Shown here piece after piece: positions 38,598 to 49,084 of a stretch of 64,000 nucleotides of DNA. The notes under the pieces were generated by a model, which was not told the origin of the DNA, made no database searches, and saw nothing but the letters and a program-made list of their open reading frames with translations. This stretch comes from Erwinia_E haradaeae_F (GTDB lineage Bacteria > Pseudomonadota > Gammaproteobacteria > Enterobacterales > Enterobacteriaceae), in contig NZ_LR217698.1 in the NCBI RefSeq assembly GCF_900698855.1, positions 558,001 to 622,000 of the forward strand, written 5' to 3'. The translations under genes were made by a program, and so were the position numbers. How positions within the stretch are numbered: the stretch's first letter is position 1; every line of letters begins with the position of its first letter.

Positions 38598-39548
38598 ATG
38601 TTTACTAAATTTTATTTATCTTTGAACTGCAACCGATTGGAAGAATTTTATCACTTAATATTAATGATACTTTCAGACACCACAATTACTCAATTAAAAA
38701 AAATTAATAAAGCGCTTTCGATTAAAGAAATAATGGAAGTGTATCTTCCTTTATCCTATTTAATTCATTTTTATATTAATTCCAATGAGAAATCTCAAGA
38801 CATAATCCAAAAACCTTTTAATAGCCCTAAACAGAAAATCCCTTATATTATTAGTATTACAGGTGGCGTTTCTTCTGGAAAAAGCACTATAGCTCGTATA
38901 TTACAGATATTACTGAATCATTATTTAAAATATAGATACGTTGAACTAATTAGTACTGATGGGTTTTTGTATCCCAACTCGGCCCTTAGAGATCGAGGCT
39001 TAATAAAGAAAAAAGGGTTTCCTTTATCTTATGATATTTACCATTTAATTAAATTCGTTTCAGATATAAAATCCGGATTTTCTCCAGTCATAGCTCCATT
39101 ATATTCTCATCTTGTCTCTGATGTAATTCCTATTAAGAAAAAAATAGTTCAAAAACCTGATGTTCTAATACTAGAAGGATTAAATGTATTGCAAAGCGGA
39201 ATTAATTATCCGTATTTTGATAACACGATCTGTACATCAAATTTTATAGATTTCTCTATTTATATTGATGCATCACATGATTTACTTCAATCTTGGTATC
39301 TTAACCGTTTTCTTGGATTTAGAAAAAGCGCTCTTACAAATCAAAAATCTTATTTTTACTATTATTCTCAATTATCTAGAAAAGAAGCTATGCGCATTGC
39401 TAACACAATATGGTATCAAGTTAATTACCGCAATTTAATAGAAAACATTCTGCCGATGCGCGATAATTCTACTTTAATTATCACTAAAAGCCTAAATCAT
39501 CTGATTAAATCATATCAAATAAAAAATAATTATTACAACCTAAAATAG
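38598..39548 (+). CDS. coaA: Pantothenate kinase, type I (CoaA)
   Basis: Phosphorylates pantothenate, the first and regulated step of coenzyme A synthesis. The 316 residues equal the E. coli length. The P-loop GGVSSGKST is at 89-97, followed by LISTDGFLYPN, KKGFPLSYD and VLILEGLNVLQ. The C-terminal SYFYYYSQLS...W..VNYRNLIENILPMR matches the CoaA end. Composition is more A+T-rich than its neighbours, and the N-terminal 80 residues are poorly conserved, yet the frame is open throughout. No ribosome site is evident before the ATG. It implies that pantothenate is made or supplied. Confidence 0.95.
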   Translation: MFTKFYLSLNCNRLEEFYHLILMILSDTTITQLKKINKALSIKEIMEVYLPLSYLIHFYINSNEKSQDIIQKPFNSPKQKIPYIISITGGVSSGKSTIARILQILLNHYLKYRYVELISTDGFLYPNSALRDRGLIKKKGFPLSYDIYHLIKFVSDIKSGFSPVIAPLYSHLVSDVIPIKKKIVQKPDVLILEGLNVLQSGINYPYFDNTICTSNFIDFSIYIDASHDLLQSWYLNRFLGFRKSALTNQKSYFYYYSQLSRKEAMRIANTIWYQVNYRNLIENILPMRDNSTLIITKSLNHLIKSYQIKNNYYNLK

Positions 39549-40730
39549 TAATTTTTAAAAACTGATTCTTGCCAAGATTATTTTGTCTTTTCAGATACAA
39601 TAATCTATGATCTAAATCATCAATTATAATTATTGATGATAATTAATATAATTTTATATTATAACTTATATATTAACTCTCCATAGATTAAAGATGTTTT
39701 TTTAAAATAAAAATCATATAGATCTAGATAGATAGATAATTAATGTATCTATTATTAATAGATCTATATAAAATAAGAAAAGAAAGTCTTTTATTTAGTA
39801 TAATATTTAACAAATCTCTACTATGACAATAAGTGATCAAATACAATATCTACATAGTCTACTACTAGATTAACTCTAATTATGACCAATATAGTTCTAC
39901 CATAGAATATAGTCTATCATGAACTTCTATGTTTTTATAGATACGCACTCACTTATACCTTGTCTTACTTTAGAGCAAGAAGGTGTATTCTATGAAATTT
40001 ATATGAATAAATTTTTCTATTTCTTTTATAAGAATGAAAATGATCACTATTACTTTATTTTGTAATATTAAGTTAAAATTATATATCGACCATGTGTCAA
40101 ACAATTAAATAATAATTCTTGACGTTTACCAGACCGAGGTTCTATCTCGTATCTACCCATTAAAATATGATACGCAATCAGAATCTACTCTAATACTTAG
40201 CGAATTTAGTTGGTTCATAAAATGTTTTAATATGATCGATAAAATGTACCATTCTTAATGAATAAATTTTGATTACTAAATTATTAATGTTTTTGTAATG
40301 TCAAAGTAATTATTACGGTTAATGAAAAAAACTAAATTGATTTAGTGTTTCTATGTTATTCATTCGCAACTGTCATTTTAAAACAATATTTTTGTACAAT
40401 ATACAATATATATTTTATTTTTTATACATGAAACTACTAAATAACTATTTGAGAAACCTTAATCATAAAAATCTTTTAATATACAAAATTTTCATTCATA
40501 CCACATATTCATGTTATCAATTTATCACTATTATCTACTGAGGTTTAGATATGAAATCAAAAATCTTATTTGTAAACTACATAAACACATATTTATGATA
40601 GTTATCTATAAAATAACAATTTTTCAACAATTTAAATATATCATAATAATTTATTTATGACGTCCGAAATTTATATTTTTAATATATCAAATATTATAAA
40701 ATAATCAGTTACTATTACGTAAGATGTAAT

Positions 40731-40764
40731 GGATGCATATTAGGATGCATATTAGGATGCATAT
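40731..40764. repeat. 12-bp tandem repeat
   Basis: Unit GGATGCATATTA occurs twice perfectly (40731-40754) and a third time as its first ten bases (40755-40764). Non-coding. Confidence 0.9.
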
Positions 40765-41639
40765 AGATTGTTCTACTTTAATTAAAATAAGTCATATCAA
40801 TTAACTCTATAATCTATTCGTTTGTTCTCTGTGCATTCAGTATTATAATACTAATCTAAAATATTACAAATGATAATAAGCGTAATAAGATATTATGATG
40901 ATTATATCATTTACTTTCAAGGCAAAAAACCATGAGAAAGTGTGATAAAAAATTAGCAATGTCTACATTTATTAAATGATACACAAATTTGATTAGAGTT
41001 CATTTTATATATCTTTTATTGATAAAATAAATTCTGAATTATAACTGGTACTTTTTCATGTCTTGTGACTTAACATTACACAGATCAATTATTAATTAAA
41101 ATTTTATTTTCAAAACATCAAAAACAATTATAAAGTAACAAACCAGTTGAATAGTGAATGATTTCTAATATTATAGAAGGATACAATAATCAGTATTTTT
41201 CTATTAAAAATACGATATCCATCCGTATCTTATGCCATACCATTTCTTTGTTCTAATTATATTGCTTAAAATAAAATATATCTGATTTACTCTTTGGTTA
41301 TCATTAGATAACTAGTTAATTTAATTTCGGAAAACAAATATTACAGGCGTGTTATCATTTATCAAATATATATTATTACTCTCGAGTAATACTCATAGCT
41401 ATATAATGCATATTCGTTAAATATTTATTTCATCTCTTGTTATTTTGACAAAATTAACTGAGTATATTTTATAATACCAAAGTTAGACTCAAGACTTCTT
41501 ACAGATTATTTATAATAAAACAACACATTATGTATTATAAAAAATCGGAGTGATTAGTCTGATTAATTAAAAACTATATAAAATAAAAAAGATATAGAAT
41601 GAAAAGAAAAGTAAAAACCTATGCTTCTAGTAATCATAA

Positions 41640-41861
41640 TTAACAACCGTAGTGTATAGAAGAACAACGTTGATTAGAGCATTTTTCTGATGTACATAGC
41701 AGATAGGATCTTTGATATATATTAAAACAATAACTTAATCTACTATTAATAAGTATAACCAAAACATCTTTCATCATCTTTTCTTTAATTTTATAAAAAA
41801 ACCTACTTATACTATCATTTATATCTAGCTCATAGATATGATGAACAATCATGATCATCAA
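41640..41861 (-). other. Doubtful 73-codon frame ending in a Cys-rich tail
   Basis: The frame opens with TTG then ATG and has no ribosome site. The C-terminal 20 residues carry four cysteines (LLCTSEKCSNQRCSS...GC). The stretch from about residue 33 loosely resembles the cysteine motif region of U32-family peptidase-like proteins (VFVHG..C...GRC.LS), but the match is weak and partial. It is probably chance or a relic; I do not call it a gene. Confidence 0.12.
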
Positions 41862-41919
41862 AACACATATCTTCGGAATATACTTGAATGCATAAAGATA
41901 GAATGAATACTTTTAGTAT

Positions 41920-42969
41920 ATGCAATCAAATTTTAAGAGTAATAACGTGAATAACTGTGTGCTAAAATATGAATCCATGCTCAGAAGCCCAATAGATTTT
42001 TTTCTTCTATCTGGTCAATATATTATAGATTATGCTAACCGTCTTCGAAAAAATATAAAAAAATTAGATAAATGGGCAAAGGTCGAAAAAATTGAATGTT
42101 ATCGGATCTATGATTGCGATTTACCAGATTATAAAGTAACTATTGATCGTTATGGTGATTGGATTTTAATTCAAGAATATTCAGCGCCACATACGATTAA
42201 TCCCTCTAAGGCACAACAACGTCTATCTAATGTAATTACCACGACCATAGATGTATTGGATATACCTCTAAATAAAATTATACTAAAAATCCGTACTAAA
42301 CAAAAGGGAAGAAACAGGCAATACCAAAAGCTTAATAACAATGGAAAATTTTTAGAAATCATGGAGTTTAATGCAAAATTATTGGTTAATTTAACTGATT
42401 ATCTAGATACTGGTATATTTCTTGACAATCGGAACACACGTAAAATATTAGGAAAAATGAGTAATGGAAAAAAATTTCTTAATTTATTTTCTTATACCGG
42501 TAGCGCTAGCGTGCATGCTGGTTTAGGTGGTGCATTGAGTACTACTACTATTGACATATCAAATACTTATATAAATTGGGCTCAACGCAATATGTTATTG
42601 AATGGATTATCAGGTCATAATCACCGATTTATTCAGACTGACTGTCTAAATTGGTTACATGAGAGTATAGAAAAATTTGATCTAATTTTTATTGATCCTC
42701 CTACATTTACTAACTCCAAGCGAATGAAAAATAATTTTGACATTCAACGTGATCATCTAGAAATAATCACCAATTTAAAACGTTTGCTTCATGATAATGG
42801 CTCTATCATATTTTCTAATAATAAACGTAGTTTTAAACTAAATTTAACTGGATTAAACCTGTTAAAATTAAAAGTAACTGAATTAAGTGCTAAAACAAAA
42901 CCAAAAGATTTTTTTCACTCCCGCCCTCTTCATAGCTGTTGGTTAATTACTCATCTTCATAAAAATTAA
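41920..42969 (+). CDS. rlmL: 23S rRNA m7G2069 methyltransferase, RlmK half of RlmKL, stand-alone
   Basis: In E. coli RlmKL (702 residues) joins RlmL (THUMP plus m2G2445 methyltransferase) to RlmK (m7G2069). This 349-residue frame matches only the C-terminal part, from the inter-domain linker onward: NNCVLKY aligns with DCVQKNY, and YANRLRKN onward matches to the end (HSCWLITHLH). The SAM motif NLFSYTGSASVHAG is at 188-201 and DPPTF at 259-263. An in-frame TAG lies two codons before the ATG and no ribosome site is visible. The conserved frame and motifs suggest RlmK is still selected while RlmL is gone. Expression is inferred. Confidence 0.9.
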   Translation: MQSNFKSNNVNNCVLKYESMLRSPIDFFLLSGQYIIDYANRLRKNIKKLDKWAKVEKIECYRIYDCDLPDYKVTIDRYGDWILIQEYSAPHTINPSKAQQRLSNVITTTIDVLDIPLNKIILKIRTKQKGRNRQYQKLNNNGKFLEIMEFNAKLLVNLTDYLDTGIFLDNRNTRKILGKMSNGKKFLNLFSYTGSASVHAGLGGALSTTTIDISNTYINWAQRNMLLNGLSGHNHRFIQTDCLNWLHESIEKFDLIFIDPPTFTNSKRMKNNFDIQRDHLEIITNLKRLLHDNGSIIFSNNKRSFKLNLTGLNLLKLKVTELSAKTKPKDFFHSRPLHSCWLITHLHKN

Positions 42970-45614
42970 AACATTCAGAAAATAATTATATTAAAGTCAT
43001 ATTTAACATTAAAAAATCTTGTTTCTAAAAATATAAAATATTCGAATTTCCCCTTCTATCATAAAATCAATAATTTTTATATTTTTCCTAGTATGAAAAG
43101 AGTTACTGATGTTATATTTAGTGATCTATAGGGGGGTGGATAAATATATGAAATAATTATTATCTATAATACCTCGCTATGACCCTAAGATCATAGGTAC
43201 TTTATATCTCTTTGAGATATAATTAGAGTAATAAATATTAATACTAAGTCAATAAAAATGGATTAGAATTTAATTCTATTAAACATACTTACACCTAAAA
43301 TATAAAAAAGCTATAATTTTTAAAAAAATGGAGACTTCAAATTAATCTATATCTAATTATAAAAATTAAGTAATAGATCATGTTTACGAATTATAAAATC
43401 TAAAACTAATAGCCTTATTTAATCTTAATAGAATTAAAACAAAATTTTTCTAGAAAATACTAAATAATATTTAATAACAGAGATAAAAAATACACGCTAT
43501 TCTTTTGATCCTAATCATATAATTAATTCTTAAAAACTTTATGATTAAAAAACACACTATTAAAATACATAATAAAAAATTACATATTCTATAATACAAT
43601 TATAGTTGTGTTCTAAGTCTTAAATTTATTCTAAATGCACCTCATAATATAAACTACTCGCTTTTATTAACATAACAAGAATAACCTCAAGTAGATTATG
43701 CATAGTAACAACCTTAAATAACTATGATCATTTATCTAAATATTCTACATAACCCATATTACTTCAAATATCTAATACTTAAACTATAAAAATTAGTAAT
43801 AATTTACTAAATTATTTCAAAATACAATGACGATGACCTTTAATCCGAGTTTATCTCATCGCAAAATTTATAAAATCATCAACATAATTTTCTAGAAATC
43901 AATATATCATTGTCATGATATCAATATATTAAGTACACAAGGTACTTGTACTAATATAAAAAATATCTTCTAGACTTTATAGATAAATAAAAAAGTATTG
44001 AATATTTTATATATCTATATTTCATCTTGTTGTTTTATGTTATATTTTTAATAAAAAATTTAATAATATTAATATAACTTATTCTATTTTATTAATTTTA
44101 ATCTTAATGCAAATTCTAAATTTTATAGGAAAACAGACTAATTCTCAATATTATCACTATAGTGCATTACTGGTAAATTAATTTAAGTTAGTATGATTCT
44201 AATCATAACTTATACATATCAGATCTTATGACTTATTTTATAGTAATCTATAAAAATTAATTCTATTGACCTTGGAATAGACAAATAAAAATAGATAAAA
44301 CTGATCTCTCAATATTACTATGATTAAGTGCCTTTATGATTAATTTTTGTAAAAAGACCAATAAATTATAAATGAATTCTGATTGCTTTATAATACCTAT
44401 AACTCATCAAAAAATAAATCGTTTTCCAAAACAAGGGAAAATACATACATTCAGTCCTTTCATATTAGTTAAGTATCACTCTATTAACCATTATCATATC
44501 ACTGGAAATTCCAATACATAAAAAATAGAAAATATTCTTCATAATAATATTTTAATCCAATTTTATTTAACCTTAAAATGGACAATGCATATATTTTTTA
44601 AAAAAATCAATATATAAGAAATAGATAAGTATTAAATTTAAATTTAAAAAATTATTGATCTAATCAAACATATTCATACTTCTATTGCTCATATCTCTAA
44701 ACGTACCAACTTCTTCTTAAAAAGGAGAAAAGGTCTCTGCAAATAATCAAGAATTCCCCCTCTATAAAACCTGAAAATTAGAGTCTATTGAACAGAAATA
44801 CAAATTTTATCTAATCAATGTAAATATATTTCACAAAATATGAACTTATAGTCTTAAAAGACTTCTTTTATTTTTTTAGTTAATTATAAAATAGATTATG
44901 TAATTTTACTTGTAAAATTTTAAGATAAAATATTAGATTTCTCTATCTATTCCGAACAGGTAGTTTATTTAATACATTTGTTAATTTAAAATAGAAACAT
45001 AATTTAAATAAATGACTTACATAATTGTTATGATACGTGTCTTTTATGCACGCTATATAAAATACCATAATGTTTTTGTATCTATTCAATAAAAAATTGA
45101 GTTAATATAACATATGATAATAAATCATAAATAGAATATTGATATTACTTTTAACCAAAATTAACTATTCCTATTATAATAATATTATTGGTTCATGATT
45201 AATTATTGATTTAATAAACAAGCTATTTTCTTCTTGTATTTTTCTTAAATTACCTAAAATATTTTAAACTCTCTTTAAACTTATTCCTGATACTAATCAA
45301 TACTGATAGTTAATTCTTACTTAAAATAATTCATTTAAATGATAGAGACAATAAAATCTCTTCTAAACACAATAAAAACCAAGATGAAGTATAGAAATAT
45401 ATATAAAAATTATTATTTACTAAAATTAAATAACAAAGTGCATATTTTTATTCAAATAATAACTCTTCTGAACAGAAGATTCTTAAATACGATATTAATT
45501 TTATATTTGAAAATATGACTCACGTGCATGATCCTCTAATATTTAGAGTACAAAAAGTTACATATATTTCCTCAATTTAATTGTATAGAAATAAATTTAT
45601 CAGATCAAAACATA
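42970..45614. other. 2.6-kb spacer between rlmK and lnt
   Basis: No gene recognised. A short G-rich and structured patch lies at 43131-43222 (GGGGGGTGG, CTATGA/TCATAG, TTATATCTC-TTT-GAGATATAA). TCTTCTG-AA-CAGAAGA (45474-45489) and CTCTAA-TAT-TTAGAG (45534-45548) lie just past the lnt stop and could help end its transcript. Confidence 0.55.
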
Positions 45615-47189
45615 TTATTCCTCTATATATGATAAAAAAATAAAAATTAGTCTAACCGTAAGAAAAGATAAAGTTATACCCCAAACGCTCCAGTTTCCCC
45701 AGCGGGCATAGGGAGTTAATCCAGTTGTTGGTATTACTTTCTCAACTAAAACTCCACTGATGTATTGTGGCATAACACGTGTAATTTTACCATTAGCATC
45801 AATAATAGCAGTAACTCCGTTATTACTACTATATAATGAAGGACGACCTAACTCCAGAGAACGCATTTGAGCCATTTGAATATGTTGCCAAGGAGCAATG
45901 CTTTTCCCAAACCATGCATCATTAGATAGTACTATAAAAAAATCAATTTCTGCGCGAAAATTATCATGTATTTTTTTTCTTAAAATTACTTCATAGCATA
46001 TAGAAGCCGATAAATTATATTTTCCAGCTTTGAGAAAAGGTTGAATATATGAACCATTACTTAATCCAGAAATTGGAAAATTGAAAAAAAAACTCAACGA
46101 ACGAAAAAAATGTTCTAATGGAACGTACTCCCCAAAGGGAACTAAATGGTTTTTCTGATACCGACTACTGTTAAAATAATTATAAGGTTGATTAGCGCCA
46201 AAGACAATTATGGAATTATAAATCTTTTGGGTATTCTCTTTCAGTCGATTATCTAGAATACCTGTAACTAAAATAGTATTTGACATGCGTAATTTTTGAT
46301 CGAACGTCTGCAGAAATGACTTCTGGTTAGTCTCAAAATCTGGAATAGCAGATTCAGGCCAAATAATAATTGGTATCTTTCCTATATAAGGATCAGTTAA
46401 TCTAGAATAAATGTTCAAAATATGACTTAAATGATCCGAATCCCACTGTAATGACGGTGCAATATTTCCTTGTACTAACGCGACTGAAACTGACCGGTCT
46501 GGTAAAAGCTCAAACCAGGAAAACATACGAAAAGGCCATTGTATTAGCAATAACAATATACTTGCTGTTATAAAAAAGATATTCCTCTGTAACACAGAAT
46601 ATACCATTAAACCAGTAATACTTACTAAAGCAAAAGTAACTCCTTCGACTCCTATTAACGGAGCCAAAAATTTTAGTGGTCCATCAATCTGACTATAACC
46701 AAATTGTAACCATGGAAACCCAGTGAGCATCGATCCTCTTAAAAATTCAGTAACTTGCCACAACGCTGGGGATACAACAACAAAACGTAAAAAAGAGATC
46801 TCTCTGCAACAAAAATTAAGAAGTACAGTAAATAAAAAAGGATAAAACGACAAATAAGACACAAAAAAGAAAATCAAGAGAATGTTAATCACACAAGACA
46901 TACTGCTAAACAAATCAATACTAACATAAATCCAGCTAATCCCAGTTCCAAATAAACCTAGACCCCATACAAAACCAATACAATTCATCTGGTGAGTCGT
47001 GCGATTAAGTGTTAAAGTCTGCAGACCGAATATTGAAACTATAGCGGCAGGCCAGATGTTATAAGGAGAAAAACTAAGCGTACCAATCGCGCCAGACGTT
47101 AACGATAATAACAAACGGATCCACTGTTGATTGTAACCAATATTTATCACATAACTAATGGTATTCTTCCAAACTAAATATAAGTGCAT
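45615..47189 (-). CDS. lnt: Apolipoprotein N-acyltransferase (Lnt)
   Basis: Inner-membrane enzyme that adds the third acyl chain to the N-terminal Cys of lipoproteins such as BamD, enabling Lol sorting to the outer membrane. The 524 residues compare with 512 in E. coli. About six N-terminal membrane segments (to about 220) precede the periplasmic nitrilase-like domain. The catalytic triad is E279 (WPESAI), K346 (KNHLVPFGEYVP) and C398 (SICYE), with E. coli spacing. A final membrane segment ends the protein. ybeX, which precedes lnt in the E. coli operon, is missing; ybeY is 1.4 kb upstream on the same strand. Confidence 0.97.
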   Translation of the reverse strand: MHLYLVWKNTISYVINIGYNQQWIRLLLSLTSGAIGTLSFSPYNIWPAAIVSIFGLQTLTLNRTTHQMNCIGFVWGLGLFGTGISWIYVSIDLFSSMSCVINILLIFFFVSYLSFYPFLFTVLLNFCCREISFLRFVVVSPALWQVTEFLRGSMLTGFPWLQFGYSQIDGPLKFLAPLIGVEGVTFALVSITGLMVYSVLQRNIFFITASILLLLIQWPFRMFSWFELLPDRSVSVALVQGNIAPSLQWDSDHLSHILNIYSRLTDPYIGKIPIIIWPESAIPDFETNQKSFLQTFDQKLRMSNTILVTGILDNRLKENTQKIYNSIIVFGANQPYNYFNSSRYQKNHLVPFGEYVPLEHFFRSLSFFFNFPISGLSNGSYIQPFLKAGKYNLSASICYEVILRKKIHDNFRAEIDFFIVLSNDAWFGKSIAPWQHIQMAQMRSLELGRPSLYSSNNGVTAIIDANGKITRVMPQYISGVLVEKVIPTTGLTPYARWGNWSVWGITLSFLTVRLIFIFLSYIEE

Positions 47190-48628
47190 TATAATTTTAA
47201 TATAAAATCCTTATAACATATCGACTAGATAATATAGCTATTTAAGATAATGTTATACTGTATCTTGATACTTTTAATTTTCAAAAAAATATATGATCTG
47301 ATTATAATCAAATCACTTACCCCTCACTTTATATCTCTTTAATATATAAACGTATAATTAATATTATGTTAAACTTTGCAAGTTAACGTTGTAAATAAGA
47401 CTATCAACATCTAAACTAGATAAAACAATATGTTAATTTTTATCCAGAAATATATTTCTTATATACTTTCAAGTAACTTAACTATATTTCAAATAATAAA
47501 TCCATTCATTATAAAATTAAATACATCGATTAAATTCATGATATTGAAAAATTTCAAATAAAATATTTCTATATGACGAGAAATAACTTAGACTCTAGCG
47601 CTATCTACTATACGCTCTTAGTAAGATCAATCAATAATAGAAAATAAGTAATCAACTATTACGATTCTATTTAGATTACTATTCTACAATATGATTGTAC
47701 TTTATATAATTATGTTTGTAAAAACTAAGACACTGAAGGTTACAATCTCTGTCAATAAAAAAATCAATTTACCTATTTAGGTATTTGTCTAAAATTAAAA
47801 TAAATTAGATTATATTTATCTGAGTGACAAAATTTTTCTATAAGATTATTAATTAAACATATTCTTTTAAACGAAAAATAAATTACTATCTAATTACAAT
47901 ATACTCCAATCTCTATAGTTAAAAGTACCTAATAAAATATACGTTAAAAAATTTATAATTTTATAATACCACCGCTTATTTTATAATATATAATTATAAA
48001 AATTATAAATGAAATAAAAATAAATAAAGATACTATAAGTTTGACTTTTTTAATATAAATTATCCATAAATAATCAGTTGTATTGAATATAACATCTTAT
48101 AAATAATATGTCATAAGTTGAAAACTTATTACAAATAAATGATAATATATAATTCAGTATGTTAGAGAAAATAGTTATTTTTTTATTTCTTGATAAAAAA
48201 CGTAAAAATATTTTCCGATATAGATAAATCAACTACTGTAGACCATGGATAATTCTAGATTAACCTAACTTTCGTTCATCTCAGTAAAATTTATGAGAAC
48301 AAAACGATCCATCTAATATAGAATTCTAATTAGTTATTATTTTAAATAAATAACAATATAAAATATATGAAGAATATATGATTAATTACCATAGAATATA
48401 ATTCCAATTATTATCAATAATATCTCAGTTTACATATAACAAGATAGCAATTGAAATATATTTTATTAGGTTTACACAATTTTTTTATATAAAAGATTCA
48501 TGAAATTTTATACATCTTCTTTACCATATATCTTAGCTTTCTTTAAAAAAATAAAGAATTATGCAGTCTCTTATAATCATAAGAGATATATTATGATGTA
48601 CATCATCTATAAGAACCAATATATTAGA
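47190..48628. other. Spacer between ybeY and lnt (former ybeX/corC position)
   Basis: No intact gene. E. coli has ybeX (corC) here. A minus-strand stretch at 48183-48254 encodes a fragment (PWSTVVDLSISENIF) faintly like the C-terminal CorC sequence, then a stop. Hairpins: TACCTA-TT-TAGGTA (47771-47784), ATAAGTT-GAA-AACTTAT (48113-48129), and the ybeY 3' hairpins (48567-48606). Confidence 0.5.
48567..48606 (-). terminator. Possible ybeY 3'-end structure
   Basis: Past the ybeY stop on the minus strand come a 14-bp palindrome ATGATGTACATCAT (48593-48606) and an 8-bp perfect hairpin TCTCTTAT/ATAAGAGA (48567-48586). A T-run occurs only about 20 nt later, so this is a weak intrinsic terminator or a stability element. 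Confidence 0.35.
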
Positions 48629-49084
48629 TTATCTTTCTACAATATAAGGATCAGGATAACCGAGTTTTATCAATGATTTAACCTCTATATTTTGCATAAT
48701 TTCTGCTTCATTTTCAAAAATATGATTATAGCCTAATAAATGAAGAAACCCATGAATTGTGATATGTGCCCAATGGGAAGAAAGTGATTTATCTTGTGTA
48801 GAAGATTCTAATTCCACCACCTGTCGACATATAATTAAGTCACCAAATAAGGGAAATATAATGCCAGGAATGTTTTCAAACGGAAAGGAAAGAACGTTAG
48901 TCGCTCTATTTTTACCACAAAATTTATAGTTTAACGACTTCATCTCTTCTGTATCTACTACGCGTATATTAATTTCTTTTTCTGGTGGAGAATGAACAAC
49001 CACCGCTTTCAACCAATGATAAAAATCAGATTTTTTTGGTAAATTCTTCTTATGTTTACAGGCAAGTTGCAAATTCAAAATCAT
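48629..49084 (-). CDS. ybeY: Endoribonuclease YbeY (rRNA maturation factor)
   Basis: Zinc-dependent RNase family protein needed for 16S rRNA 3' maturation and 70S quality control. The ATG at 49084 gives 151 residues (E. coli 155) and begins ILNLQLACKHKK, matching E. coli; an in-frame TTG 24 codons earlier would add an unrelated hydrophobic extension. The metal-binding motif HGFLHLLGYNH gives H111, H115 and H121. NVLSFPFE and GDLIICRQVV are present, as is the conserved arginine in NIRVVDTEEM. Its operon partners ybeZ and miaB (upstream) and ybeX (downstream) are missing. Confidence 0.95.
   Translation of the reverse strand: MILNLQLACKHKKNLPKKSDFYHWLKAVVVHSPPEKEINIRVVDTEEMKSLNYKFCGKNRATNVLSFPFENIPGIIFPLFGDLIICRQVVELESSTQDKSLSSHWAHITIHGFLHLLGYNHIFENEAEIMQNIEVKSLIKLGYPDPYIVER

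Larger units (their letters stand above)
39549..41919. other. 2.4-kb spacer between coaA and rlmK
   Basis: No intact gene recognised. It holds a coding-like patch on the minus strand (40073-40184), a 12-bp tandem repeat (40731-40764), a TATTACTC-TC-GAGTAATA hairpin (41374-41391) and a doubtful 73-codon Cys-rich frame (41640-41861, minus). About 1.1 kb before rlmK is where the lost RlmL half of the gene would have been. Confidence 0.55.

Noticed and set aside
40118..40160. Possible tRNA T-arm (CGAG-GTTCTAT-CTCG)
   Set aside because: Only a 4-bp stem fits and no acceptor, D or anticodon arm surrounds it.
40353..40541. 62-codon plus-strand frame
   Set aside because: Low-complexity Tyr/Ile/Asn-rich translation, no start signal.
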